In this document: positions 8,534 to 17,444 of the stretch, one piece after another
Position numbering within the stretch: position 1 is the first letter of the stretch
How the letters are laid out: each line of letters begins with the position of its first letter
DNA from: Mesorhizobium loti
GTDB lineage: Bacteria > Pseudomonadota > Alphaproteobacteria > Rhizobiales > Rhizobiaceae
Length of the DNA: 64,000 bases
Direction: 5' to 3'
Assembly (NCBI GenBank): GCA_002356515.1
Contig: AP017605.1
Location: forward strand, 4,845,001-4,909,000
Program-made: the position numbers and the translations under genes
The notes under the pieces: generated by a model
What the model was told of the DNA's origin: nothing
Databases searched by the model: none
What the model saw: the letters and a program-made list of their open reading frames with translations, nothing else

Positions 8534-9556
8534 ATGTCGATGACGAAATCCGAGGTCTGCGTGATCATCGCGGCCAAAAATGCGGGGCGCACGATCGCGG
8601 TCGCCATCGCATCCGCGTTGCGCGAACCTGAGGTGTCGGAGGTCGTCGTCGTCGACGACGGCTCCACCGACAATACGGCCGAGGTCGCCCGCTCCGCCGA
8701 CGACGGCAGCGGCCGGCTTGCGGTGATGCGCCTTGAAGTCAATCGCGGCCCCTCCTTTGCCCGCAATGCCGCGATCGCCAGCTCGAAAGCGCCGTTCATC
8801 AGCATTCTGGACGCCGACGACTTCTTCCTCGAGGGCCGGTTTCGCAACCTGTTTGCCGCCTCCGATTGGGATTTCGCAGCCGACAACATCATGCTCATCA
8901 GGGATGATGCGACGAGCGACGCAACCAAGATCGTCGCCCCCGATTTTGCCGCCGATCCGGAATTCCTCGACTTCGAGCGCTTCGTCGAAGGCAACATCTC
9001 CAGGCGCCGCGTGCAGAGAGGCGAGCTTGGCTTCCTGAAGCCGGTGATCAGCCGTGCCTTCCTCGACCGGCACCGGTTGCGCTACGACGAGAGCCTGCGG
9101 CTGGGCGAGGATTACGAACTCTACGCCCGCGCGGTCGCCCATGGGGCACGGTTCAAGGTCATCCGCTCCTGCGGCTACGGCGCCATCGTGCGCGCCGATT
9201 CGCTCAGTGGCCGCCACAAGACACAGGACCTGCAACGGCTGGCCGACGCGGATCTGGCGCTGCTGGCGATCGACAGCCTGCCGGAAGGCTCCAAGGCGGT
9301 GCTGCGGCGGCACGAGCGGCATGTCCGCGACAAATATCGGCTGCGCAATTTCCTCGACGTGAAGGCCGAGCGCGGGCTGGCTTCGGCCGCCGCCTATGCC
9401 TTGTCAAGTCAGTCCAACCTGGTTCCCATCGTCCAGGGCGTGGCCTCCGACAAGATCGAGGCGCTGTTTCGCCGCGTTGGCCTTGTCTCCGGCCAAAAGC
9501 GCGTGCCGCCACTGCGTTTCCTGATGGCCGGGACCAGTGCCGGCAAGGAGCGGTAA
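8534..9556 (+). CDS. family 2 glycosyltransferase, ExoO-like
   Basis: 340 residues with a GT-A fold: CVIIAAKNAGRTIAVAIASAL at the N-terminus, VVVVDDGSTDNTAEVA, then SILDADDFF holding the metal-binding DxD. It shares with the exoO product at 23.3 kb the segment around LKP...FLD..RLRYDE.LR.GEDY, so the two are paralogues. A start at ATG 8468, in the same frame and overlapping the nucleotidyltransferase stop (TGATG), would add 22 residues; ATG 8534 has AGAGG upstream and matches family N-termini. The coupling to the nucleotidyltransferase suggests a joint role, either in the polysaccharide or in sugar decoration of the lasso peptide (inference). Confidence 0.78.
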   Translation: MSMTKSEVCVIIAAKNAGRTIAVAIASALREPEVSEVVVVDDGSTDNTAEVARSADDGSGRLAVMRLEVNRGPSFARNAAIASSKAPFISILDADDFFLEGRFRNLFAASDWDFAADNIMLIRDDATSDATKIVAPDFAADPEFLDFERFVEGNISRRRVQRGELGFLKPVISRAFLDRHRLRYDESLRLGEDYELYARAVAHGARFKVIRSCGYGAIVRADSLSGRHKTQDLQRLADADLALLAIDSLPEGSKAVLRRHERHVRDKYRLRNFLDVKAERGLASAAAYALSSQSNLVPIVQGVASDKIEALFRRVGLVSGQKRVPPLRFLMAGTSAGKER

Positions 9557-9844
9557 GGCCCGGGGAATGCCCGGTTTAACCGCCAGCAGCACGCTCACTG
9601 CGCAAAGCATTTCCACCGGATTTATGAGTTTACGAATTGGGTGGTTGCCTCACGGCTCTGAGGATGGCAGTCTATGTTGCGGTGCAGCAAATCGAACGAC
9701 CAACCGAACTGGCCCCCGATCGGATTGGTCCGAGTCTCTCCTCTTCAGGGGAGTTGGACGATGCGGTACGCGTTTTTCAGCCCCGCTTGCGGGGATCGGC
9801 CAGGTGTCCGGCATGCACGCCGGCGATGACAGGAATTTAAGCTC
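9557..9844. other. intergenic stretch, no gene seen
   Basis: 288 bases between the glycosyltransferase and a small hypothetical gene. No protein-like frame, no clear hairpin with T-tract. It presumably carries the promoter of the downstream gene. Confidence 0.4.
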
Positions 9845-10246
9845 ATGGCCTCGATATTCGGCTTCAGATCAAGGGATCCGGCCCGCGACCGGCAGGCGGA
9901 CGTTGCACGCCTCGGCCGGCTGGCGAAGCTGTTCGAGCAGATTGCTGCCGAGATCGAAGCCGAGAAAACCGGTCTGGAGAGCCGCTACCGCAAGACGGCG
10001 ACCAACGCGGCCTTTCTCGTCGAAGCCATGGAAAACGGCTCCGCTTCCGACAGACGCTCATCCGAGGTCAGTGCGCTGACGGAATCGATCCTGAATTGCG
10101 AGCGCCGCATCGCGGCGCTTTCACGCCAGAACGGCATGATGAAGGAACTCCGCCATTCGCTGGATTTGGTCTTCGACGCGGGCGGGGCGTCCGATACGGC
10201 CGCCGCTGTCGATTTCGCCCGGCCCGCGGGCGCAGGCCGGGCGTGA
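9845..10246 (+). CDS. hypothetical small helical protein
   Basis: 133 residues, not recognised. After a short N-terminus (MASIFGFRSRD) the sequence is charged and alpha-helical, with heptad-like stretches at about 15-60 and 75-110 (LTESILNCERRIAAL), suggesting a soluble coiled coil, and an Ala/Gly-rich tail. Codon use matches its neighbours, which supports a real gene. It sits between a glycosyltransferase and exoK, so an accessory role in polysaccharide production is possible but not shown. Confidence 0.55.
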   Translation: MASIFGFRSRDPARDRQADVARLGRLAKLFEQIAAEIEAEKTGLESRYRKTATNAAFLVEAMENGSASDRRSSEVSALTESILNCERRIAALSRQNGMMKELRHSLDLVFDAGGASDTAAAVDFARPAGAGRA

Positions 10247-10265
10247 CGATAGGGGCGTGGGACTA

Positions 10266-10305
10266 CTTCAAAGGCATGATGCAAGCTTCAAAGGTATGAT
10301 GCAGA
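10266..10305. repeat. tandem 20-bp direct repeat upstream of exoK
   Basis: Two adjacent 20-base units, 10266-10285 and 10286-10305, share CTTCAAAGG.ATGATGCA and differ at three positions. The 20-base spacing is about two helical turns, as for a dimeric activator binding in tandem. They lie 110-150 bases upstream of the exoK start. Confidence 0.55.
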
Positions 10306-10414
10306 CACGAGAGGGAATTCGGGAGGGTCAAGAGAAGGCCAAGGTTGGCCCGTTTGGAAGCGGTTCAAACGTCGACTTTGGGTTGGGGACGCACAGCACA
10401 AAGGTGAGTTTGGT

Positions 10415-11296
10415 ATGAATTCGGATCCGAAAACCACGTCCACGACAGCAATTGACGCAACGTCCTTCTCGCTTGAGACCCGGCAAGCCGACCTGAGGCG
10501 GTTGGGTTTGATCGGCGGGCTGTTGCTGGCTGCGCTCGGCAGCCTCTTTGCGGCTCCCGCCCATGCACAGGATATCCAGTCGGCTCCCTCTTTCGTCGAT
10601 GATTTCAAGAGCTTCGATCGCTCGCGCTGGTATGTGTCCGACGGCTGGAACAACGGCAGTCATCAGAATTGCACCTGGTCGAAGGGACTGGTCGCGCTTT
10701 CCGACGGCGTGCTGTCGCTTGGCTTCGAAAAGCAGAAGCTGAAGGATCGCGAGTTCGCGTGCGGCGAGATCCAGACCAAGCAGCGCTTTGGCTACGGCAC
10801 CTACGAGGCGCGAATGAAGACCGACACCGGATCCGGCCTCAATGCGGCGTTCTTCACCTATATCGGGCCGTCCGATAAGCAGCCCTGGGACGAGATCGAT
10901 TTCGAGATCCTGACCAAGGACACCTCCAAGGTGCAGGTCAACGCCTATATCGACGGCAAGGGCAAGAACGAGAAGCTGGTCGAGGTGCCGGGCGGCACCG
11001 ACAAGGGCTTCAACGATTACGCCTTCGTTTGGCAGAAGGACAGTTTGCGCTGGTACGTCAACGGCCAGCTGGTGAACACCATCACCGACCCGGCGAAGCT
11101 GCCCAGCCATGCGCAGAAGATCTTCTTCAGCCTTTGGGGCAGCGATACCATGAAGGGCTGGATGGGCGCGTTCGCCGATCCGGGCCGCAAGCTTTCGCTG
11201 CAGGTCGAGCGTGTCGCCTTCACCGCGCTCGGCGAGCCCTGCCAGTTTCCGGAATCGCTCGTATGCAGCGTAAAAGAGTTGGGAAAGACCAATTGA
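10415..11296 (+). CDS. exoK: secreted endo-beta-1,3-1,4-glycanase, GH16 (ExoK)
   Basis: 293 residues. A 30-residue N-terminal extension precedes a hydrophobic signal segment (LGLIGGLLLAALGSLFAAPAHAQ, residues about 31-52 with an AHA-type cleavage site). The catalytic GH16 motif DEIDFEIL carries the nucleophile and acid/base Glu near residues 160-165. ExoK of Sinorhizobium trims nascent succinoglycan into lower-mass chains outside the cell. Here exoK is about 9 kb from exoL instead of adjacent to it, separated by accessory genes. The long pre-signal region is unusual; an internal start nearer the signal is possible but no better Met is seen. Confidence 0.82.
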   Translation: MNSDPKTTSTTAIDATSFSLETRQADLRRLGLIGGLLLAALGSLFAAPAHAQDIQSAPSFVDDFKSFDRSRWYVSDGWNNGSHQNCTWSKGLVALSDGVLSLGFEKQKLKDREFACGEIQTKQRFGYGTYEARMKTDTGSGLNAAFFTYIGPSDKQPWDEIDFEILTKDTSKVQVNAYIDGKGKNEKLVEVPGGTDKGFNDYAFVWQKDSLRWYVNGQLVNTITDPAKLPSHAQKIFFSLWGSDTMKGWMGAFADPGRKLSLQVERVAFTALGEPCQFPESLVCSVKELGKTN

Positions 11297-11345
11297 ACCG
11301 GCCGGACCGAAAACGGGTCGCGGCCATGGATGGGAATGAAACCGA

Positions 11346-12677
11346 ATGAACTTGACGGTGTTTGGAATTGGCTATGTCGGCCTCGTGCAGGCAGCGGTGC
11401 TTGCTGAGGTTGGCCACCAGGTTGTTTGCGTCGACATCGACGAAAACAAGGTGGAGCGCCTGAACCAGGGCTTCGTTCCGATCTTCGAGCCCGGCCTCGA
11501 AAGCATCGTCAGGGAAAATCACGCCGCCGGCCGCATCAAATTCACCACCGATGCGGCGGCTGCCGTCAGGCACGGTGAAATCCAGATGATCGCGGTCGGC
11601 ACGCCGCCCGGCGAGGACGGTTCGGCCGACCTCAAATACGTGCTGGCCGTCGCCGAGACCATCGGCCGCGAAATGGACACGGCCAAGATCGTCGTCGGCA
11701 AGTCGACCGTGCCGGTCGGCACTTGCGAAAAGGTGAAGGCCAAGATCGCCGAGACGCTGAAGAAGAGAGGTCGCGAGGACCTCTCCTTCGACGTCGCCTC
11801 CAATCCCGAATTCCTCAAGGAAGGTTCGGCCGTCGCCGACTGCATGAAGCCAGACCGCATCATCGTCGGCACATCGAGCGAGGCGACCGAGGCGGTGATG
11901 CGCGAACTCTATGCGCCCTTCAACCGCAACCACGAAAAGATGATCGTGATGGATGTGCGCAGCGCCGAATTCACGAAATATGCCGCCAACTGCATGCTGG
12001 CGACCAAGATCAGCTTCATGAACGAGATGGCCAATCTGGCCGAGCAGCTCGGCGCCGACATCGAGGAGGTGCGCAAAGGCATCGGCAGCGACCCGCGCAT
12101 CGGCTACCACTTCATCTATCCGGGTCTCGGCTATGGCGGCTCGTGCTTTCCCAAGGACGTCCGCGCCCTGATCAAGACCGCCGAGGGCGTCAAATTCGAC
12201 GCCAAGCTGCTGCGTGCCGTCGAGGAGCGCAACAACGACCAGAAATCCGTGCTGTTCGACAAGGTGAACCGCTATTTCAAGGGCAGTCTCAAGGGCAAGA
12301 CCTTCGCGCTCTGGGGCCTGGCCTTCAAGCCCAACACCGACGACATGCGTGAGGCGCCGGCGCGCGTCCTGATGGAAGCATTGTGGAAGGCCGGCGCCAC
12401 CGTGCAGGCCTATGATCCCGAGGCGATGCAGGAATGCCAGGCCATCTACGGCCTGCGCGACGACCTGATGCTGTGCGGTACCAAGGAGGCGGCGCTGCGC
12501 GGCGCCGATGCGCTGCTCATCGCCACCGAATGGAAGAGTTTTCGAGCCCCGTCCTTCGACGCGCTGAAGGACGCGCTGACGACGCCGGTCATTTTCGACG
12601 GCCGCAACCTCTACGACCCCAAGGTCGTGGCGCGCCATGGCATCGAATACCACTCGATCGGCAGAATGGCGGCATGA
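11346..12677 (+). CDS. ugd: UDP-glucose 6-dehydrogenase
   Basis: 443 residues, the usual family length. N-terminal Rossmann motif [15 protein letters not shown] (GxGYxG), middle dimerisation domain with [13 protein letters not shown], and the active-site Cys in YGGSCFPKD near residue 262; C-terminal domain with [15 protein letters not shown]. It oxidises UDP-glucose twice to UDP-glucuronate with NAD, cytosolic, feeding acidic exopolysaccharide. ATG lies 50 bases after exoK, so the two may be cotranscribed. Its substrate would come from the exoN product encoded at 24.4 kb. Confidence 0.92.
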   Translation: MNLTVFGIGYVGLVQAAVLAEVGHQVVCVDIDENKVERLNQGFVPIFEPGLESIVRENHAAGRIKFTTDAAAAVRHGEIQMIAVGTPPGEDGSADLKYVLAVAETIGREMDTAKIVVGKSTVPVGTCEKVKAKIAETLKKRGREDLSFDVASNPEFLKEGSAVADCMKPDRIIVGTSSEATEAVMRELYAPFNRNHEKMIVMDVRSAEFTKYAANCMLATKISFMNEMANLAEQLGADIEEVRKGIGSDPRIGYHFIYPGLGYGGSCFPKDVRALIKTAEGVKFDAKLLRAVEERNNDQKSVLFDKVNRYFKGSLKGKTFALWGLAFKPNTDDMREAPARVLMEALWKAGATVQAYDPEAMQECQAIYGLRDDLMLCGTKEAALRGADALLIATEWKSFRAPSFDALKDALTTPVIFDGRNLYDPKVVARHGIEYHSIGRMAA

Positions 12678-12738
12678 GAGTCGCGCAGAGCAAACAGAGT
12701 CTGGCACACGCGCCCGGCGCGGAAAGGAGTTGTGGCTG

Positions 12739-14184
12739 ATGGTGCTGGACGTAAAGCCCGAGCAAATCACCAGGGATCATTTCGATCTTGTCGCGATCGG
12801 TTCCGGTTTCGGTTCGGCCTTCTTCCTGCATGAGTTCGCCAAGCGGCGTAAGGCGCGCATCCTTGTCCTGGAATGGGGCCGGCACAACACGCATGAATGG
12901 CAGCTCGACCAGAACGCCAACACCGACATCGATGACGAGACGACCTACAAGACCGACAACGCCGACAAGCCGTGGAATTACACGATCGGGCTGGGCGGCG
13001 GCACCAACTGCTGGTTCGCGCAGACGCCTCGGTTCCATCCCAACGATTTCCGGCTGAAAAGCACCTACGGCATCGGCAATGACTGGCCGATCAGCTATGA
13101 CGATGTCGAGCCTTTCTACTGCGACGCCGAAGAGATCATGTCGATCTCCGGCGACCCCGACATGGCGGCGATGCTGCCGCGCTCGAAGCCATTTCCGCAA
13201 CCGCCGCATCGCATGTCGACGCCCGACAAGATGATGAAGGCGGCCCAGCCCGACCAGCATTTCGTCATGCCGACCGCGCGGGCGAGGGTGCCGACCGCGC
13301 AGCGCAGTTCGTGCTGTGCCAATCTGCGCTGCTGGCTGTGTCCGGCCGACGCCAAATTCACCGTCAACAACGGCTTGATGCATGTCTTCGAGCATCCCGA
13401 CGTTTCGGTCTGCCTCGGTGCTGAAGTGCGCAGGCTCGACCATGTCGGCGGCACGGTCCGTTCGGTCACCTTCGTCCATGACGGCAAGGAATATCAGGTC
13501 AGCGGCGATCTCTTCATCCTCGGCGCCAATGCCATCCAGAGCGCCGCGATTATGCTGCGATCCGGCCTGGGAGACGAATTCGTCGGGCGCGGCCTGCACG
13601 AATCCTATGGCTGGAATTTCGAGGTCTATCTCGACGGCGTCGACAATTTCGACGGCAGCACCATCACCACCGGCCTGAATTTCGGCCTCTATGATGGTCC
13701 GCACCGGTCCGAGCATGCGGCGGCACTGGTCTATTTCGAAAACCGCTGGCAGCACGGGATGCGCGCCGATAAGGGGCGGTTGCGCCAGACGCTGCCGCTG
13801 GTCGTGGTCACCGAAAACCTGCTCGATCACGAGAATTTCGTCACCCTCGACGACGACGACAACGCCTTCGTCTCCTTCAAGGCGCCGTCGGACTATGCGG
13901 TCAAGGGCATGGCCCGGGCGCTGGATAAATTGCCGGCGCTGCTTGCCCCGCTGCCGGTCGAACGGCTCTTCGACCGCGGCATCCGGCCAACGGAATCGCA
14001 TGTCCAGGGTACGCTGAGGATAGGCACTGGCCCGGCCGATTCGGTGATCGACAGCAACATGATCCATCACCGGTTGAGAAACCTGGTTGTCGTCGGCACC
14101 AGCACCTATCCGAGCTGCTCCTGCGCCAACCCAAGCCTGACCGCGGCAGCTTTGTCGCTTCGGGCGGCGAGCCGCATCGCGTGA
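12739..14184 (+). CDS. GMC-family FAD oxidoreductase
   Basis: 481 residues. FAD-binding GSGFGSAFFLHEF near residue 20, the GLGGGTNCWFAQTPRF loop near residue 85, and the C-terminal GMC signature region NLVVVGTSTYPSCSCANPSL. The unusual cluster SSCCANLRCWLC near residue 190-200 has four Cys and could bind metal or form disulphides. The ATG follows AAGGAG by nine bases, so I do not use the longer frame starting 34 codons earlier. The next gene encodes a Tat-signal protein 13 bases away, suggesting a two-subunit periplasmic sugar or alcohol dehydrogenase; substrate unknown. Confidence 0.78.
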   Translation: MVLDVKPEQITRDHFDLVAIGSGFGSAFFLHEFAKRRKARILVLEWGRHNTHEWQLDQNANTDIDDETTYKTDNADKPWNYTIGLGGGTNCWFAQTPRFHPNDFRLKSTYGIGNDWPISYDDVEPFYCDAEEIMSISGDPDMAAMLPRSKPFPQPPHRMSTPDKMMKAAQPDQHFVMPTARARVPTAQRSSCCANLRCWLCPADAKFTVNNGLMHVFEHPDVSVCLGAEVRRLDHVGGTVRSVTFVHDGKEYQVSGDLFILGANAIQSAAIMLRSGLGDEFVGRGLHESYGWNFEVYLDGVDNFDGSTITTGLNFGLYDGPHRSEHAAALVYFENRWQHGMRADKGRLRQTLPLVVVTENLLDHENFVTLDDDDNAFVSFKAPSDYAVKGMARALDKLPALLAPLPVERLFDRGIRPTESHVQGTLRIGTGPADSVIDSNMIHHRLRNLVVVGTSTYPSCSCANPSLTAAALSLRAASRIA

Positions 14185-14197
14185 GAGGAGCGGGCCG

Positions 14198-14647
14198 ATG
14201 ATCGAAGTCACACGGCGCTCTGCACTGGCCATCCTGGCAGGCGGTGTTGCCTCGACGGGCGTTGCCTATGCGGCCGTCTCTTCGTTTTCGGACGAGGATC
14301 TGGTCCGCGTCACGCTGGAAAAATATCTCGGCAGGCTGAACATGCGCATCGAGCATCTGCAGCAGTTCGTGCTGGAGTTCCGCAACCGGAATCCGTGGGT
14401 CTTTCCAAGCGAGAAATTGAGCGATGCCGTCACTCTGGTGGAGGAGCTCAAATTGGGTGCGGCGCGTCGCCTCCTGCCCCAGCAGAAGCGGGAAGATCTC
14501 TTACAGTTCGACCGCTGGGTCATTGCAGAGTTTCATATGCTGACGGACTACGCCTGGCGCAGTTCACTCGACGATCCGATCCGGTTCACCGGATGGCACT
14601 CCTGCACCAACCCGTTCGCGACGCTTGACCCGCCACAGAGCGCGTGA
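14198..14647 (+). CDS. Tat-exported small subunit partner of the GMC oxidoreductase
   Basis: 149 residues beginning with a twin-arginine type signal (TRRSALAILAGGVASTGVAYA). The rest is helical and lacks cofactor motifs. Length, Tat signal and position after a GMC oxidoreductase match small subunits of membrane-bound FAD dehydrogenases (gluconate 2-dehydrogenase subunit 3 or sorbitol dehydrogenase small subunit types). Since the large subunit has no signal of its own, this protein may carry it through Tat by hitchhiking. Family assignment is by layout, not by clear motif. Confidence 0.6.
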   Translation: MIEVTRRSALAILAGGVASTGVAYAAVSSFSDEDLVRVTLEKYLGRLNMRIEHLQQFVLEFRNRNPWVFPSEKLSDAVTLVEELKLGAARRLLPQQKREDLLQFDRWVIAEFHMLTDYAWRSSLDDPIRFTGWHSCTNPFATLDPPQSA

Positions 14648-14707
14648 GGCGCAAGTGGCCCCTGATCAGACGAGCCAGAATATCAGAATGCGACAAGGAG
14701 CCGGTTC

Positions 14708-15787
14708 ATGAAAGTCCTCTTTGCCAGCGGCAACGGCTACCCGCCAGAGTTCGGCGGCGGCGTCCAGTCCAGCACGCATCATCTGGTGCAGCAGCTGATC
14801 GAACACGGGCATGAAGCATCGGTGCTCGCCGCTTTGTTCGGCGACGGCATGTTCGGCCTCAAGGCGCGCGCCAAGATGAAGCTCTTGCGGCAACCCGCGG
14901 TCGTCGACAGCTTTCCCGGCTACCCGGTGATCAGGACATGGTTTCCTTGGGAAGCAGCACGCTTTGCCGTCAAGAAACAGAAACCGGATGTGACCGTGGT
15001 CCAGTGCCACAAATCGGTTCCGCTGGGCAAGGCACTGCAAGCCGAGGGTGTGCCGCTGGTCGTCTATCTCAGAAATGTCGAGTTCCATGAACTGGGCGGC
15101 GACCTGCGCGAATTGCGCTCCGCGCTCTACATCGCCAATTCCGAGTTCACCGCGCGCGCCTACAGCAAGGAATTTGGCATCGAGGCGACGGTGATCCCGC
15201 CAACCATCAATCCGATGCAATACAGCACGCCGACCACGGGCCAGTTCGTCACCTTGATCAACCCCTATGAGGAAAAGGGTTTTGAGCTGGCGGTGCGCAT
15301 TGCCGGCGCCTGCCCGGAAATCCCGTTCCTGTTCGTCGAAAGCTGGAAGCTAGAGGACGACCATCGTGCGCGCATCGAAGAGACGATCAGGCCACTCGGC
15401 AATGTCACGCTGGAGAGCCGCACCAACGACATGAAGACGATCTATGGCCGCACCAGGATCCTGCTTGCGCCCTCGAAATGGGAGGAGGCCTGGGGCCGTG
15501 TGGCGTCAGAGGCCCATTGCAGCGGCATTCCGGTCGTCGGCTCGCGGCGCGGCGGCTTGCCCGAAGCGATCGGGCCCGGCGGCGCGGTGCTCGATTATGA
15601 CGCTCCGCTCATCGACTGGGTCGCGGCCGTCAGGCAGCTGTGGAACGACAAAAAGGAATACGAGCGGGTTTCAAGCCTCGCGCGCGGCTTTGCGGGCCGC
15701 CCGGAGCTCGATCCCGATCGCCAGTTCGTCACCTTCTTCTCGATACTGGACAGGGCGGTGCAGCAACGCGCGCGCCAGGCAGCCTGA
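14708..15787 (+). CDS. family 4 glycosyltransferase
   Basis: 359 residues with a GT-B layout. N-terminal FASGNGYPPEFGGGVQSSTHHLV is the Gly-rich acceptor-side loop of GT4 enzymes; the C-terminal domain has LLAPSKWEEAWGRVASEAHCSGIPVVGS, including the EAWGRVASEA segment equivalent to the EX7E donor-binding motif, followed by RRGGLPEAIGPGG. Cytosolic, transfers a sugar to a lipid-linked oligosaccharide or other acceptor. It follows the GMC pair by 60 bases with AAGGAG upstream. Its sugar is unknown. Confidence 0.82.
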   Translation: MKVLFASGNGYPPEFGGGVQSSTHHLVQQLIEHGHEASVLAALFGDGMFGLKARAKMKLLRQPAVVDSFPGYPVIRTWFPWEAARFAVKKQKPDVTVVQCHKSVPLGKALQAEGVPLVVYLRNVEFHELGGDLRELRSALYIANSEFTARAYSKEFGIEATVIPPTINPMQYSTPTTGQFVTLINPYEEKGFELAVRIAGACPEIPFLFVESWKLEDDHRARIEETIRPLGNVTLESRTNDMKTIYGRTRILLAPSKWEEAWGRVASEAHCSGIPVVGSRRGGLPEAIGPGGAVLDYDAPLIDWVAAVRQLWNDKKEYERVSSLARGFAGRPELDPDRQFVTFFSILDRAVQQRARQAA

Positions 15788-15891
15788 TATTTCGGACAGG
15801 TCGGGGCGCCTGCAGGACCGGGCGCGAGTTCGATCTTGGAGGCGGCATCAGCTGGCTTCAACGCTCGGTGGTGCGCTGAGTTTTTGACGGC

Positions 15892-17013
15892 TCACTTTGG
15901 TTTCTTGATCCGGTATCGTCCCTGCGACACGGCAGTCCTGTTTGTGACCTTGTTCTGAAGTACGCCCTTCAGCACCTGAACGATGTCGTCTCGGACGACA
16001 GGGAAAATCCGGTAGTACTGATGCTGCTCCGGATCCTTCGCGAAGGTCGTCACGTCGGAACAGTCGATGGCAGTCACTTTGTCGCTGATGGTCGCCATAT
16101 TGTCCGGGCCATCATTGCCCAGCCTTGGCCCGTTGAATTTTGTCCCGGCGCTCAATGTGTTGAGGACCCAGTCTTTTGAAGAGTGGTAGACGGAGACGGA
16201 TTGGCCAATCCGTGGCAGGAACTTCAATTTTGCCGGGTCATCGAAGGCGTCGGCGTCCTCGTCGGCGGCGGCCAGCACGATCTTGTCGAAGGTCCGCCTC
16301 AGAACCGCAGGGTTGGGGTTGTTCTGGCCAAGCGGCACCATTGCCGAGACCGACTCTCCGGTCTGCTTCGCCACCACCGGGTCGGGCAGTCTGAGAAGGG
16401 CCTGAAGCGCGTTCCGGAGCACATAGTTTCCCATGCTGTGGCAGAGCAGGTGGATGCTCTGCTGGCAGCGCAACTCCTCCGGCAAGGAGTCGACATAATC
16501 GTGCAACCGTCGGATCGTTCGGGCGACGGATGGACCCGATGCGGAAGCAGTCCCTCGATCATGTGTGTAGTCGTTGTAAGGCAGGGGAACCCCAAGCGGC
16601 GAAGCGATCGAGGGCCAGGTGAACACGAACATATTGGCGTTGAGGCCATAGAAGGCCGAGATCCAACCACCGCGCTCGATCGCATCGAAAAAGCTGTTGC
16701 TGAACCCGTGAATGAAGGCGATGGTCGGCCGTTTCGAAGCCACCATGTCATTCCTCAGCGCGTCGAATATCGTGTTGCTTCCCAACTGGGGCATGTCGCC
16801 TTTGGCGAAGATCAGCTGTTCATCAGCGACCTCAAGAGAGCCGGGAACGAACACGTTGGTTCGCGCCTGGAGATCGACGTCGACGTCGGCACTGCCGTAG
16901 CGAACGTTAAGCCCGCCCACAGGTCCGAGTTCGGAGCCGAAGTCGACGATACGACTGCCGCCCGGCTCGGTAAACGGCTGCCGATTTGTAGCGAAATAGA
17001 CCTTGATCCTCAT
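15892..17013 (-). CDS. alpha/beta hydrolase of DUF900 type
   Basis: 373 residues. The start MRIKVYFATNRQ at 17013 matches the DUF900 N-terminus (TNR motif). IAFIHGFSNSFFDAI gives the oxyanion-side HGF motif and IHLLCHSMGNYVLRNAL carries the nucleophile elbow HSMGN with Ser; an acidic residue and His follow in the C-terminal part (AADEDADAF). No signal peptide. Esterase or lipase-like activity is expected, substrate unknown. It is convergent with the GT4 gene, 105 bases away. Confidence 0.75.
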   Translation of the reverse strand: MRIKVYFATNRQPFTEPGGSRIVDFGSELGPVGGLNVRYGSADVDVDLQARTNVFVPGSLEVADEQLIFAKGDMPQLGSNTIFDALRNDMVASKRPTIAFIHGFSNSFFDAIERGGWISAFYGLNANMFVFTWPSIASPLGVPLPYNDYTHDRGTASASGPSVARTIRRLHDYVDSLPEELRCQQSIHLLCHSMGNYVLRNALQALLRLPDPVVAKQTGESVSAMVPLGQNNPNPAVLRRTFDKIVLAAADEDADAFDDPAKLKFLPRIGQSVSVYHSSKDWVLNTLSAGTKFNGPRLGNDGPDNMATISDKVTAIDCSDVTTFAKDPEQHQYYRIFPVVRDDIVQVLKGVLQNKVTNRTAVSQGRYRIKKPK

Positions 17014-17444
17014 GGCTGCCCCCCAAGCTCCACTGCGTCCGTGCAAGGTCAAACTGGATCTTATGCGTCATAACCCGCGCTTGGGGGAACGAATTCGCTA
17101 AGCCGGCGTCAGGATTTTCTGGCATTGCTTCCCCCATTTCCGCAAGGCCATGTGAAACATCAGCACATCCAAAGAATTTACTCAAGACTTAGAGAAGTGA
17201 GGACCATGAAATGGTGTTCACGTCTTCGTCACAGGCCGCATGGAATCGATTCAAAGCGGGTTACTAATGCCCCGCCAGATAAAGCGCTTGGTGCGAAGGC
17301 TGGAAGCCACGCGCTGATACTTCGACCCTTGGGTTGATCCCCCGGGCATTGACCGGCAGCGCGCGTGTGCGATTGGCATCGTAGCCCGAACAATTGCGTC
17401 GAGTCTCGGCCGGAGCATCGCGTCAGGGCAAATAGCGTTCGGGA
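17014..17444. other. intergenic stretch, no convincing gene
   Basis: About 430 bases between two minus-strand genes. Small open frames on both strands (for example 17125-17337 on the plus strand) have no ribosome-binding site of note and no protein-like pattern. It should contain the promoter of the DUF900 gene and the end of the phosphoribosyltransferase transcript. Confidence 0.4.

Noticed and set aside
11220..14232. Two long minus-strand frames (about 516 and 547 codons) opposite ugd and the GMC gene
   Set aside because: Both lie exactly antisense to well-recognised genes and show His/Asp-rich shadow composition.
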